From Deltaproteobacteria bacterium (GTDB lineage Bacteria > Desulfobacterota > Deferrisomatia > Deferrisomatales > JACRMM01): a stretch of 64,000 bases of DNA. The notes beneath the pieces were generated by a model. That model searched no databases and was not told the DNA's origin. It worked only from the letters and a program-made list of their open reading frames with translations. Where the stretch lies: NCBI GenBank assembly GCA_016214985.1, contig JACRMM010000058.1, forward strand, positions 1-64,000, in the 5' to 3' direction. This document shows, one piece after another, positions 1 to 8,473 of the stretch (positions are counted from its first letter, which is position 1; every line of letters starts with the position of its first letter). A program made the position numbers and the translations under genes.

Positions 1-304
1 CCAATACTAGCACTAGCTGCGACCTATAATAGCCAAACATGGCAATTTTACTTGGGCAACCGCGAACGCCTCCCGGTTCACCCCAGCGACATTCGCGGGT
101 GCCCCTGGGGAGGGCGCTCCCGAAAGTCCGACAGGCTCCTGGGGCGTATCGTCACTGCCCGGATTACCGGGGTCCGCTGGGTCGGCTGGCGTTTCCCCTG
201 GCAAGACTCATCTTGGGCTGGAGGACGCGCAAGGGGTGCCCGCAGAATGCTCGCTGCACTTCATTGAACTGGAGCGTTCCACAACAGGAAGGGAGTTGGA
301 TGTC
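1..304. other. Upstream region without a convincing gene
   Basis: I see no gene I can support here. A minus-strand Pro/Gly/Ala-rich open stretch at 13-204 has no recognisable domain and no clear ribosome binding site, so it is not called. The final bases carry the ribosome binding site of the rhodanese gene. Confidence 0.4.
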
Positions 305-742
305 ATGGAACAGAGAGAATGTCACTGGGGACGGCGCCTCGCGTGGGTCGCGGGGGCGTTTTCCGCGTTTCTGCTCTCGGTCGGGTCGGCGGCCGGTGCG
401 TCCCGGGATGTGGGGGCGGCGGAGGCCGCAACGTTGATCGAGGCCCGGCAGGGCAAGGCCGACTTCGCGGTCCTCGATCTACGGACGCCGAAGGAGTTCG
501 GTGAGGGGAGGATCGCAGGAGCCGTGATGGTCGACTTCCTCGCGCCGACGTTCCGGCAGGAGCTGGCGAACCTTGACCGGGGCAAGACGTATCTCGTCTA
601 CTGCCGCTCGGGGAACCGGAGCCGAAAGGCGCTCGCGGTGCTCGACGAGCTGGGGTTTCACGACGTGGTGCATCTGTCGAGAGGGATCGCACAGTGGAAG
701 GAGGCCGGCTTCCCGACGGTCCCAGGCGAGGGGGGCCGCTGA
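305..742 (+). CDS. Secreted single-domain rhodanese
   Basis: A 145-residue protein with a hydrophobic signal peptide (about residues 10-32) followed by one rhodanese domain. The active-site loop CRSGNRS supplies the sulfur-carrying cysteine, and DLRTPKEF is the usual N-terminal strand of the fold. The ATG at 305 is chosen over the in-frame ATG at 236 because GGAAGGGAG lies 9 bases upstream and the signal peptide then sits at the N-terminus. It probably acts in the periplasm in sulfur or metalloid transfer; the substrate cannot be told. It stands alone, convergent with the next gene. Confidence 0.85.
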   Translation: MEQRECHWGRRLAWVAGAFSAFLLSVGSAAGASRDVGAAEAATLIEARQGKADFAVLDLRTPKEFGEGRIAGAVMVDFLAPTFRQELANLDRGKTYLVYCRSGNRSRKALAVLDELGFHDVVHLSRGIAQWKEAGFPTVPGEGGR

Positions 743-751
743 TCTAGCCGG

Positions 752-1717
752 TCAGGGCGGTGTCGGCGCCGGGTAGAGGCGAACGCGCATCGTGAACGAC
801 CCGTCGGCACCCACGGAGCACAGCCTTCCTGCCAGCTCCGGGACGAGGCAGAGAGCCTCGAAACGGTGCGGTCGGCAGAGCGCGACCACGGGGGCCGTCG
901 CGGGTTCGCCCGGGGCGGCCTCGGGGCACGTGAGCGGGCCGTCGAGCCCAGCACGGGCCTCGGGGCTCGCTAGCGGATGGCACCACTCCGGGACGCCGTC
1001 GGAGTCCGCGTCGGCGCAGCAGAGGGGTTCGGCGACGCAGGCGGGGTCTCCGGCGGCCGCGCAGCGGCCGCCCGCCTCGGCCGGAGGGTAGCACACGCTG
1101 CCCGTCCACTCGAGCAGGGGTGCCAGGTCGGTTCGTCCCCGGCCGTCCGCCTCGGCGGACCGCGCCGCCTCGGAGAGCAGCAGGCCGTCCGCGCTGCGTG
1201 CGCCGTGGGGGGAGACGAAGCCGAGAAACACGAGCGTGCTGCCGTCGGCGTCAAGAACGGAGGGCGCGTCGGGCACCAGCACGGCGGACTCGGGCACTCC
1301 GGGAGTGGCGACGGCGTACACGGCGTAGCCCTCGGCCCGAAGAGGCAGCCGAGCCACGGCCGGGTCGGCCCTGCCGGTGCGTTCGTGGACGAGTCCCTCG
1401 GAGCAGGCGTCGGAGACCTGGATTCGGCCGGCCGGCCGGGACCCGGGGCGGCTCGCCGCGGCCCAGTCCAGGAGAACCGAAACCGGGCCGTCGCCGTCCT
1501 GGGGAACGAAGACTACGGCTTCGCCCGGTCGATCGAGGGGCGAGCTGGGTTCCGGGCACCGGAAGGTCGCCCGGTCGACGCCCACGACCGTCAGGTCCAG
1601 GTGGGGCGCGGCGAGGTTCTGGCCGGCGCCGACGGAAGCACGAGCGGCCAACAGCAGCATCGACGACAGGAGGAGACGGGAGGCAAGGGAGGTTTTCCGG
1701 GCTCGGACCGGGTTCAT
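752..1717 (-). CDS. Secreted Cys-rich protein of unknown function
   Basis: A 321-residue protein with an N-terminal hydrophobic segment (about residues 10-30) typical of a signal peptide. The C-terminal half has many Cys residues and a short acidic DADSDGVPEWC stretch resembling a thrombospondin type 3 calcium loop. I do not recognise the family. The ATG at 1717 has GGAAGG upstream; the longer frame to 1783 would bury the signal peptide behind an Arg-rich extension. It converges on the rhodanese gene and is divergent from the alkylation-repair genes. Confidence 0.6.
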   Translation of the reverse strand: MNPVRARKTSLASRLLLSSMLLLAARASVGAGQNLAAPHLDLTVVGVDRATFRCPEPSSPLDRPGEAVVFVPQDGDGPVSVLLDWAAASRPGSRPAGRIQVSDACSEGLVHERTGRADPAVARLPLRAEGYAVYAVATPGVPESAVLVPDAPSVLDADGSTLVFLGFVSPHGARSADGLLLSEAARSAEADGRGRTDLAPLLEWTGSVCYPPAEAGGRCAAAGDPACVAEPLCCADADSDGVPEWCHPLASPEARAGLDGPLTCPEAAPGEPATAPVVALCRPHRFEALCLVPELAGRLCSVGADGSFTMRVRLYPAPTPP

Positions 1718-2091
1718 GGCACGCTGCCTTCCACGAGGGATGACCGGTGGGCGTGTGCGCGGACCACGCAAGTGCAGTGCCAACAGCAGCCGGTATCCGT
1801 GACGCCCGCTGCGCCACCCGGATGCCTCGGCGCCGACGGAAGAGGGACCGGCGGGTTTCCAGATCGTACCGGTGCCGCCCTTCGGGGCGGGCGGCGTCCG
1901 GAGACGGCGCGATGGTCAGCGCTCGGGGTAGCGGTCGAACCAGGCCAGACAGCGCGCCCAAACCGGCGCGTCGTCCATGAGGCTGCAGTGTATCCGAGCC
2001 GATTCCCCCCGACGGCAGCGCTGAGGAATCGGGCGGGCATCAGGGCCGGATCCGGCGAGACAGCGTGGAGGAGTTGCCGTATCGTAACCGC
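1718..2091. other. Divergent intergenic region with a possible gene-end remnant
   Basis: The region between two divergent genes. On the minus strand around 1920-1990 a short frame reads like the C-terminal end of a protein (DDAPVWARCLAWFDRY then stop) with no body upstream. It may be the tail of a deleted gene. Promoters for both flanking genes must lie here but I could not pick clear boxes. Confidence 0.3.
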
Positions 2092-3600
2092 ATGGACACG
2101 CGAGGAACTCCCGCCGATCTCCCCCTCGACCCCGCCGCGTGCGAGCGAGCCCGCCAGGCCCGGGACGCGCGCTTCGACGGCCGCTTCTTCGTCGCAGTGC
2201 CGAGCACGCGGATCTATTGTCGGCCGGTGTGTCCGGTACAGCCGCTGAACGCCGAGCACGTGCAGTTCTATCCGACCGCCGCCGCGGCCCGGGCCGCGGG
2301 CTATCGCCCGTGCCTGCGGTGCCGGCCGGAGGCCGCGCCGGGAACTCCAGCCTGGCGCGGTACCGGGGCGACGGTCGCGAGAGCGCTGCGCCTGATCGCG
2401 GAAGGTGCCCTAGACCGGGCCTCCGTCACCGACTTGGCGGCGCGCCTCGGCGTCGGTGAACGCTACCTCCGCAAGCTCTTCCTGACCCAGGTCGGCGCCT
2501 CGCCGGCCGTCGTTGCGGCGACGCGGCGCCTGCACCTCGCCAAGCAGCTCCTGGACGAGACGGCGCTGTCCATGACCGCCGTGGCGGAGGCGTCGGGATA
2601 CCGGAGCCTGCGGCGGTTCAACGACGCGGTTCGGGAGACGTATGGCCGCCCCCCTCAGTCCCTGCGGCGGACGCCGACCGCGGGCGACGAGGGCGTCCGT
2701 CTGCGCCTGACCTGCCGCTCTCCCTTGGAGTGGGACCCGATGCGTGCCCACTTCGCGCGGCGCGCCCTGCCCGGCGTGGAGCAGGTCCGCGAGGACCACT
2801 ACGTCCGGACCTTTCGTCTCGGCTCGACGAGCGGCTGGCTTTCGGTGCGGCCCGTTCCGGGGGAGGCGGCGATCGAGCTCGGCCTGAGCCCGTCCGCGGT
2901 GACCGGCGCGCTGCCCTCGCTGGTGGCGCGCGTGCGCCGGATGTTCGATCTCGACGCCGAGCCGTCGGCGATCGCCGGTCACCTCGGCGTCGATCCGGTG
3001 CTCGCGCCGCTCGTGGCGCGCTGGCCTGGCTTGCGCCTTCCGTCGGCCTTTGACCCCTTCGAGCAGGCCGTGCGCGCGATTCTGGGGCAACAGGTGACGG
3101 TGGCCGCTGCGGTAACGGTCACCGCCCGCCTGGTGGCCCGGCTCGGAGACAACCTGATGGGAGCGCCGGACGGTGGACCGGACCGCCTGTTCCCTACCCC
3201 CGAGGCGATCGCCGAAGGCGACCTCTCGAGCCTGGGCGTGCCGGGCAAGCGAGCCGAGGCCCTGCAAACCTTCGCGGCCGCCGTGGCCTCGGGTGCCCTC
3301 GGGCTCTCGGCCGATCGGGGCCCGGACGAGCTCGTGGGTCGTCTCGTCGCCCTGCCGGGCATCGGGAGTTGGACCGCGGAGTACATTGCCCTGCGCGCCT
3401 TCGGCGAGCCGGACGCGTTTCCCGCCTCGGACCTGGGTCTCCTGAAGTCCGAGGCCTGGGGCGAAGAACGGCCGACGGCGCGGGAGCTCGCCGCCCGCGC
3501 GGAGAGGTGGCGCCCCTGGCGCGCCTATGCGGCGCTGTACCTGTGGCAGGCCCACGGCGACGGCCGGACCAAGAGCGGGGAGAGGAAAAGACGACCATGA
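2092..3600 (+). CDS. alkA: Ada/AlkA fusion: 3-methyladenine DNA glycosylase with regulatory N-terminus
   Basis: About 502 residues with three parts. The N-terminal Ada zinc domain has Cys43, Cys47, Cys74 and Cys77 (YCRPVC and CLRC). An AraC-type helix-turn-helix spans roughly residues 90-190. An AlkA-type glycosylase follows, with the helix-hairpin-helix LPGIGSWTAEY near 421 and the expected catalytic Asp near 447 in FPASD. It should excise alkylated purines and may regulate its own operon through methylation of the zinc domain. A GTG start at 2065 is possible; 2092 is chosen because homologues begin just before LDPAAC. The stop overlaps the ogt start as ATGA, so the two are translationally coupled. 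Confidence 0.92.
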   Translation: MDTRGTPADLPLDPAACERARQARDARFDGRFFVAVPSTRIYCRPVCPVQPLNAEHVQFYPTAAAARAAGYRPCLRCRPEAAPGTPAWRGTGATVARALRLIAEGALDRASVTDLAARLGVGERYLRKLFLTQVGASPAVVAATRRLHLAKQLLDETALSMTAVAEASGYRSLRRFNDAVRETYGRPPQSLRRTPTAGDEGVRLRLTCRSPLEWDPMRAHFARRALPGVEQVREDHYVRTFRLGSTSGWLSVRPVPGEAAIELGLSPSAVTGALPSLVARVRRMFDLDAEPSAIAGHLGVDPVLAPLVARWPGLRLPSAFDPFEQAVRAILGQQVTVAAAVTVTARLVARLGDNLMGAPDGGPDRLFPTPEAIAEGDLSSLGVPGKRAEALQTFAAAVASGALGLSADRGPDELVGRLVALPGIGSWTAEYIALRAFGEPDAFPASDLGLLKSEAWGEERPTARELAARAERWRPWRAYAALYLWQAHGDGRTKSGERKRRP

Positions 3601-4073
3601 CCTACGGGTATTGCGACAGCCCGATCGGCCGGCTGCGGCTGGCCGGAGACGACGGGGGGCTCCGGCACCTGCACCTGGCCGACGCCGAGCCGTGGGAGGT
3701 GCCGGCCGGCTGGCGAGAGGACCGCGGCGCCTTCGACGGCCTTCGACGTCAGCTCGACGAGTATTTCGCCGGGCTGCGCCGGCACTTCGACGTCCGGCTC
3801 GTGCCGCAGGGCACCGGGTTCCAGCAAGAGGTGTGGCGAGCGCTCCGCACGATCCCCTTCGGGTGCACGGAGACCTACGCCGGGCTCGCGGCCCGCGTCG
3901 GCCGGCCGAAGGCGGCGCGCGCCGTGGGCGCGGCCAACGGCGCCAACCCGATCGCGATCCTCATCCCCTGCCACCGCGTCGTCGGGCGGGGCGGGCGGCT
4001 CACGGGGTACAGCGGCGGGCTCGCCCGAAAGCAGGCCCTGCTTGACCTCGAGGCCCGGGCACCGGGCTCCTGA
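3597..4073 (+). CDS. ogt: Methylated-DNA-[protein]-cysteine S-methyltransferase
   Basis: A 158-residue suicide methyltransferase that moves the alkyl group from O6-alkylguanine to its own cysteine. The signature IPCHRVV carries the acceptor cysteine near residue 125, and FQQEVWRALRTIPFG is the conserved DNA-binding segment. Length is normal for the Ogt/MGMT family. The start overlaps the end of the AlkA/Ada fusion by four bases, giving a two-gene alkylation-damage operon in which the upstream Ada-type domain is a plausible regulator. Confidence 0.95.
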   Translation: MTYGYCDSPIGRLRLAGDDGGLRHLHLADAEPWEVPAGWREDRGAFDGLRRQLDEYFAGLRRHFDVRLVPQGTGFQQEVWRALRTIPFGCTETYAGLAARVGRPKAARAVGAANGANPIAILIPCHRVVGRGGRLTGYSGGLARKQALLDLEARAPGS

Positions 4074-4215
4074 GCTCCCCCCGCGGGCCGACGCTCGCCG
4101 GGCTTGCCGGAGGAAGGGTCCCACTGCGCGCTTGCGGTCCTCTCCGGACCTGGGGTAAAGGGAGGCCTCGCGGCGCCTTCCCCGACGACCCCCAGACGAT
4201 GGACCGCTGATTCCC

Positions 4216-6015
4216 ATGGAAACGATCCGAAACTTCTGCATCATCGCCCACATCGACCACGGCAAATCCACCCTGGCCGACCGGCTCATCCAGGCCTGCG
4301 GCGCGGTGGAGGCGCGCGTGTTCCACGACCAGCTCCTCGACACCATGGACATCGAGCAGGAGCGGGGCATCACGATCAAGTCCAACGCCATCACGCTGAA
4401 CTATCGCGCGCGAAACGGCCGCGACTACCTCCTGAACCTCATCGACACCCCCGGCCATGTGGACTTCTCCCACGAGGTGCGCCGCTCGCTCATGGCCTGC
4501 GACGGCGCGCTGATGGTCGTCGACGCGAGCCAGGGCGTCGAGGCCCAGACCGTGGCGAACCTCTACCTGGCGCTGGAGTACGACCTCACGCTCGTGCCGG
4601 TGATCAACAAGATCGACCTGCCCTCGGCCGACGTGGAGCGCGTTCGGGAGGAGATCGACAAGGACCTGGGCCTCGACGGCCTCGACGCGATCCCCATCTC
4701 GGCGCGCAAGGGGGTCGGGATCGACGAGGTGCTCGAGGCGATCGTGGAGCGGCTGCCGCCGCCCCAGGGCGACCCCGAGGCACCGCTCAAGGCCCTGATC
4801 TTCGACGCCTATTACGACACCTACCGGGGCGTGGTGCTCCTGGTGCGCGTGAAGGACGGCCGGCTGAGGCCCGGTCAAAAGATCCGGCTCATGCACACCA
4901 GCAAGGACTTCGAGGTGGAGGAGGTGGGCCTGAACCGCCTCGGCCGACGAAAGGGCACCGAGCTCGCGGCCGGCGCCGTGGGCTACGTGATTGCGGGGAT
5001 CAAGGCGATTCGCGACATCGAGACCGGCGACACGCTCACCGACGTGGCCGGGCCCGCGGCCGAGCCGATCCCCGGGTACAAGCCGGCAAAGCCCGTGGTG
5101 TTTTCGTCGCTCTACCCCATGACCACCGACGAGTACGAAGAGCTGACGCGTGCGCTCGAGAAGCTCTCGCTGAACGACCCGGCGCTCGTGTACCAGAAGG
5201 ACTCCTCGGCAGCCCTCGGGTTCGGGTACCGCTGCGGGTTCCTGGGCCTGCTGCACCTCGACGTGGTGCAGGAGCGGCTCCAGCGCGAGTTCGGGATGAG
5301 CCTCATCCTCTCGGCGCCCTCGGTGCTCTACAAGGTCACCCTCACGGACGGCAAGGAGGTGGATGTGGACAACCCCACCTACTGGCCGAACCCCACCGAG
5401 ATCAAGGGGGTGGCCGAGCCGTACATCCGCGCCTCGATCCTCGTTCCCGAGGCCTACCTCGGTGCTGTGATGGAGCTGTGCCGCGAGCACCGGGCCTCGA
5501 AGCTCTCGATGAACTACTTGGCCCAGGGCCGGCTCGAGGTGGTGAGCGAGATGCCCCTGAACGAGGTGCTCTTCGACTTCTACGACAAGCTCAAGACCCT
5601 CACCCGAGGCTACGGCTCCTTTGATTACGAGGAGCTCGACTACCGGCCGAGCGACATCGTGAAGGTGGACATCCTCGTCAACGCCGAGAAGGTGGACGCC
5701 CTGGCGTACCTCGTGTTCCGCGAAAAGGCGCGGCAGCGCGCGCTCCACTACTGCGAACAGCTCGCGGAGTCGATTCCCCGGCATCTCTTCAAGGTCGCGA
5801 TCCAGGGTGCGATCGGCGGCACGATCATCGCCCGCACCAACATCCAGCCGCTGCGCAAAGACGTCACCGCCAAGTGCTACGGCGGCGACATCACCCGGAA
5901 GCGGAAGCTCTTGGAGAAGCAGAAGGAGGGGAAGAAGAAGATGAAGCTCGTGGGCACGGTGGAGATCCCCCAGGAGGCATTCGTGGCCGTGCTTCGGACC
6001 GACAAGGGGGAGTGA
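4216..6015 (+). CDS. lepA: Elongation factor 4 (back-translocating GTPase LepA)
   Basis: A 599-residue translational GTPase, the usual length for LepA. The G domain shows AHIDHGKST (P loop), DTPGHVDF and NKIDLP. Domains II and III, the LepA-specific C-terminal domain and the basic tail (KRKLLEKQKEGKKK) follow. It binds stalled ribosomes and promotes back-translocation. No strong ribosome binding site is seen before the ATG, but METIRNFCIIAHIDHG is the standard N-terminus. It is followed by an unrelated outer-membrane gene after about 165 bases. Confidence 0.98.
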   Translation: METIRNFCIIAHIDHGKSTLADRLIQACGAVEARVFHDQLLDTMDIEQERGITIKSNAITLNYRARNGRDYLLNLIDTPGHVDFSHEVRRSLMACDGALMVVDASQGVEAQTVANLYLALEYDLTLVPVINKIDLPSADVERVREEIDKDLGLDGLDAIPISARKGVGIDEVLEAIVERLPPPQGDPEAPLKALIFDAYYDTYRGVVLLVRVKDGRLRPGQKIRLMHTSKDFEVEEVGLNRLGRRKGTELAAGAVGYVIAGIKAIRDIETGDTLTDVAGPAAEPIPGYKPAKPVVFSSLYPMTTDEYEELTRALEKLSLNDPALVYQKDSSAALGFGYRCGFLGLLHLDVVQERLQREFGMSLILSAPSVLYKVTLTDGKEVDVDNPTYWPNPTEIKGVAEPYIRASILVPEAYLGAVMELCREHRASKLSMNYLAQGRLEVVSEMPLNEVLFDFYDKLKTLTRGYGSFDYEELDYRPSDIVKVDILVNAEKVDALAYLVFREKARQRALHYCEQLAESIPRHLFKVAIQGAIGGTIIARTNIQPLRKDVTAKCYGGDITRKRKLLEKQKEGKKKMKLVGTVEIPQEAFVAVLRTDKGE

Positions 6016-6179
6016 GTCGTTTTCGTGAGAGGAAAATTCCTTGCAAGAAGGGCCCCGGAAAGGGAAGACTAGCGCGCGAGCCGGGTCCGGGTTGCGAGCC
6101 GGTTCGCGGAACGAGGGGATCAATCCTGTGGATCCTGTTCTTTGCGGGAAACCGCCCACTGCTTCGTGAAGGAGGCCAG

Positions 6180-7520
6180 ATGAAAGGACGCATCGGAACT
6201 CGGGTTTTTCACTGGGCCACATTGGGGCTCGCGGTCGTCGCCCTGTCTGCGGCCACGGCCCAGGCTGAGGTCAGCCTGCTCGACAAGGACGGGCTGAAGC
6301 TGGGCTTCACCTTCACGGGTGCCTTCGGGTACGTGGACACGAGCCACCTCAACTTCGGCGGGGGCCTCCCGAGCAATGGGGAGGACAACGTCGACTGGGC
6401 CGAGGGCTTCCTGAAGCCGGGCCTTACCGCCTCCTTCGACACGGGCGCAGCCGGGACGGTCTACGGCGGCTGGGCCATGCTCGGCACCAAGACCTGGGGC
6501 GGGCCCGACGCCATCGACTTCAACGACGAGAACCCCTCGAACGTGGACCAGGATCAGCTCTTCGCAGGCTGGCGGTCGGGCAAGCTCATCCCCGGCGGCG
6601 AGAACGTCTTGGACCTCTCCTTCGGCCAGCAGAACTTCCAGCTGGGCGACGGCTTCCTCGTCTGGGACGGCAACGGCTCGGGTCCTGAGGAAGGCGCGTA
6701 TTGGCTTGGGCCGAAGTCCACGTTCCACCGGGCCGCAGTGGCGCGGATCAACACCTCGCCGGTGAGGGGCGACCTCTTTTTTCTGGTGAGCGACGCCGAC
6801 AGCGGCACCACCAAGGCCTGGGGAGTGAACGTCGAGTACCCCATCGAGAAGATCGGAACGCTGGCGGGGATGTTCCTGAAGGTGAAGGACGCGAAGCAGG
6901 GCTATGACTTTCGCGAGGGGATGAGGATCTACGACCTGCGGTTCCAGGGGACGCCGGTCGAGAACCTGTTCGTCTCGGCCGAGGGCGCGCTGGAGCGGGG
7001 CACCGACGCGGACCTGAAGGCCGCGGCCTGGTACGGCGAGGTGGGATACACCCTGGCGACGCTTCCGTGGGCCCCGACGCTCTCTTACCGGTACAGCCAG
7101 TTCAGCGGCGACGATCCGAGCACAGACGACTCCGAGGCATTCGATCCGCTGTTCTATGGCTTCGGCCGTGGGTGGGGAACCTGGTTCCAGGGCGAGATCG
7201 TGGGTGAGTACCTGATGGGCAACACCAACGAAAGGGCCCACCAGCTCGTGCTCAAGGTCAAGCCCGCCGAGAGCCTGGGCGTGGGCGTCCAGCTCTACCG
7301 CTTCTTCCTGGACGAAGCCCACTATTACGGAGACGACAGTGTCCGTGGGCGCCACTTCGCGGACGAGATCAACGTGTACGCCGACTGGCAGGCGACCGCG
7401 AATCTCTACCTCGGAGCCGTAGCGGGCATCGCGAAGCCGGGCGAGGCGGTCAAGAGCCTCGACTACTTCGGCGACCGCAACTACGGCCTGTTCGAGCTCA
7501 ACGCCACGGTCACGTTCTAG
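6180..7520 (+). CDS. Outer-membrane beta-barrel (alginate-export/porin-like)
   Basis: A 446-residue protein with a signal peptide (cleavage probably after AQA near residue 29), many alternating aromatic/polar strands and a terminal Phe (TVTF), the usual signal for outer-membrane barrel assembly. Strand-rich segments such as YGGWAMLGTKTWG fit an AlgE-like porin, but the substrate is unknown. GGAGG lies just before the ATG at 6180. The gene is monocistronic and ends before a strong hairpin. Confidence 0.75.
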   Translation: MKGRIGTRVFHWATLGLAVVALSAATAQAEVSLLDKDGLKLGFTFTGAFGYVDTSHLNFGGGLPSNGEDNVDWAEGFLKPGLTASFDTGAAGTVYGGWAMLGTKTWGGPDAIDFNDENPSNVDQDQLFAGWRSGKLIPGGENVLDLSFGQQNFQLGDGFLVWDGNGSGPEEGAYWLGPKSTFHRAAVARINTSPVRGDLFFLVSDADSGTTKAWGVNVEYPIEKIGTLAGMFLKVKDAKQGYDFREGMRIYDLRFQGTPVENLFVSAEGALERGTDADLKAAAWYGEVGYTLATLPWAPTLSYRYSQFSGDDPSTDDSEAFDPLFYGFGRGWGTWFQGEIVGEYLMGNTNERAHQLVLKVKPAESLGVGVQLYRFFLDEAHYYGDDSVRGRHFADEINVYADWQATANLYLGAVAGIAKPGEAVKSLDYFGDRNYGLFELNATVTF

Positions 7521-7545
7521 TCTGGAAGGAAGTAGACCGGGTAAG

Positions 7546-7587
7546 CAGGGAAACGGCGGGATCACTCGCGGTCCCGCCGTTTCCCTG
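7546..7587 (+). terminator. Strong hairpin terminator after the barrel gene
   Basis: A perfect 16-base inverted repeat (7546-7561 with 7572-7587) around a 10-base loop, centred on AAACGGCGGGA. It lies 25 bases after the barrel stop codon. There is no T run, so it may act bidirectionally or with Rho; it also faces the end of the minus-strand gene at 7645. Confidence 0.75.
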
Positions 7588-7644
7588 GGATTCGGGTACC
7601 TGGAGTGAGACCCTCCCTCTCGGGCGGGTCTCACCCGCTTCTGA

Positions 7645-8052
7645 TCACCGGTGCGTTCGTCCGACGACGAGAGCGCTCTTCTCCGATCCGCCCTCCGACG
7701 TTTTCGCCACAGCGCTCCTCGCGGCCCGCCTGTTGACGGTGCCGCTCGAATTCTGAACGAGGACCTGCTCGATTCCCATCCCGCGGTAGACCGTCTTTCC
7801 CGATGCCACGACACTGGGTTTCCCTCCGGAGGCTCCCTCTTCCAGCACCTCCCGCAGAAGCTCCAGTGCTTCGTCGATCCCCTCTGCCGGCGTCATCGCG
7901 TCGCCTCCCTGCCCAGAGGCAGCCATGCTCAAGATGGACGGTACCTGCGGCATCTCGCCCCCCGATTTGAAGGCCCCGTTCATGAGGGCTCCAGCGGCGA
8001 AGACGATGACAGACGCGAAGGCGGCCATGGCCAGGGCCGTGATCGGGGACAC
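7645..8052 (-). CDS. Small exported or membrane-anchored protein, unknown
   Basis: A 135-residue protein with an N-terminal hydrophobic helix (about residues 3-24) and a soluble, Ser/Gly-rich remainder with a helical section (EGIDEALELLREVLEEG). No family recognised. It is divergent from the ArsR-permease pair and could share its operator. The start is a GTG with a weak ribosome binding site; an in-frame ATG eight codons in is the alternative. Confidence 0.5.
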   Translation of the reverse strand: MSPITALAMAAFASVIVFAAGALMNGAFKSGGEMPQVPSILSMAASGQGGDAMTPAEGIDEALELLREVLEEGASGGKPSVVASGKTVYRGMGIEQVLVQNSSGTVNRRAARSAVAKTSEGGSEKSALVVGRTHR

Positions 8053-8090
8053 TCGCCGCCCGTTGACTCCCCGGCGGGGATCCTTTATCG

Positions 8091-8108
8091 TTTGCGCATA
8101 TCTGCAAA
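8091..8108. promoter_or_regulatory. Probable ArsR operator, 18-bp near-palindrome
   Basis: TTTGCGCAT followed directly by ATCTGCAAA, an inverted repeat matching at seven of nine positions, just upstream of the arsR start and between divergent genes. Position and symmetry suit autoregulation by the ArsR protein encoded next to it. Binding is inferred. Confidence 0.5.
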
Positions 8109-8122
8109 TGAGCGGAGGCCAA

Positions 8123-8473
8123 ATGGATGTCTGCAGCGAAACCGTTCTTCATCCCGAGGCCCTGGCGACCGCACGGCGGGCATTGGCCGCCTCTCCTGTC
8201 CAGGATCTGGCCGCGACGTTCAAGGTCCTGGGCGATCCCACCCGGGTCCGGATCCTGCTCGCCCTGGCGAGCGCGGAGCTCTGCGTATGCGACCTGGCCG
8301 ACCTCTCGGGTCTTTCGGTGAGCGCCGTGTCCCACCAGCTTCGGCTGCTGCGCACCCACCGGTTGGTGCGGCCCCGGCGTGACGGGAAGATGATCTTCTA
8401 CAGCCTGGACGACGACCACGTGCGAAGCCTCTTCGAGGAGGGGCTCCGGCACGTGGAGGAGCGCCGGCCGTGA
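8123..8473 (+). CDS. ArsR-family metal-sensing repressor
   Basis: A 116-residue winged-helix repressor: LGDPTRVRILLAL, the metal-type ELCVCDLADL segment with two cysteines on the recognition-helix side, and SVSAVSHQLRLLR as the DNA-reading helix. By family it senses As(III), Sb(III) or a soft divalent metal. The ATG at 8123 is preferred because GGAGG precedes it; an ATG at 8108 would overlap the operator. Its stop overlaps the permease start (GTGA), so regulator and transporter are one unit. Confidence 0.88.
   Translation: MDVCSETVLHPEALATARRALAASPVQDLAATFKVLGDPTRVRILLALASAELCVCDLADLSGLSVSAVSHQLRLLRTHRLVRPRRDGKMIFYSLDDDHVRSLFEEGLRHVEERRP

Noticed and set aside
13..204. 63-residue minus-strand Pro/Ala/Gly-rich frame at the window start
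   Set aside because: No domain, no signal, no ribosome binding site; typical of chance frames in GC-rich DNA.
4000..6222. 740-residue minus-strand open frame opposite lepA
   Set aside because: It is the antisense shadow of lepA, with His/Glu/Val/Leu-biased composition typical of antisense GC-rich frames.
6120..7814. 564-residue minus-strand open frame opposite the barrel gene
   Set aside because: Antisense shadow of a gene with signal peptide and barrel features; no recognisable domain of its own.
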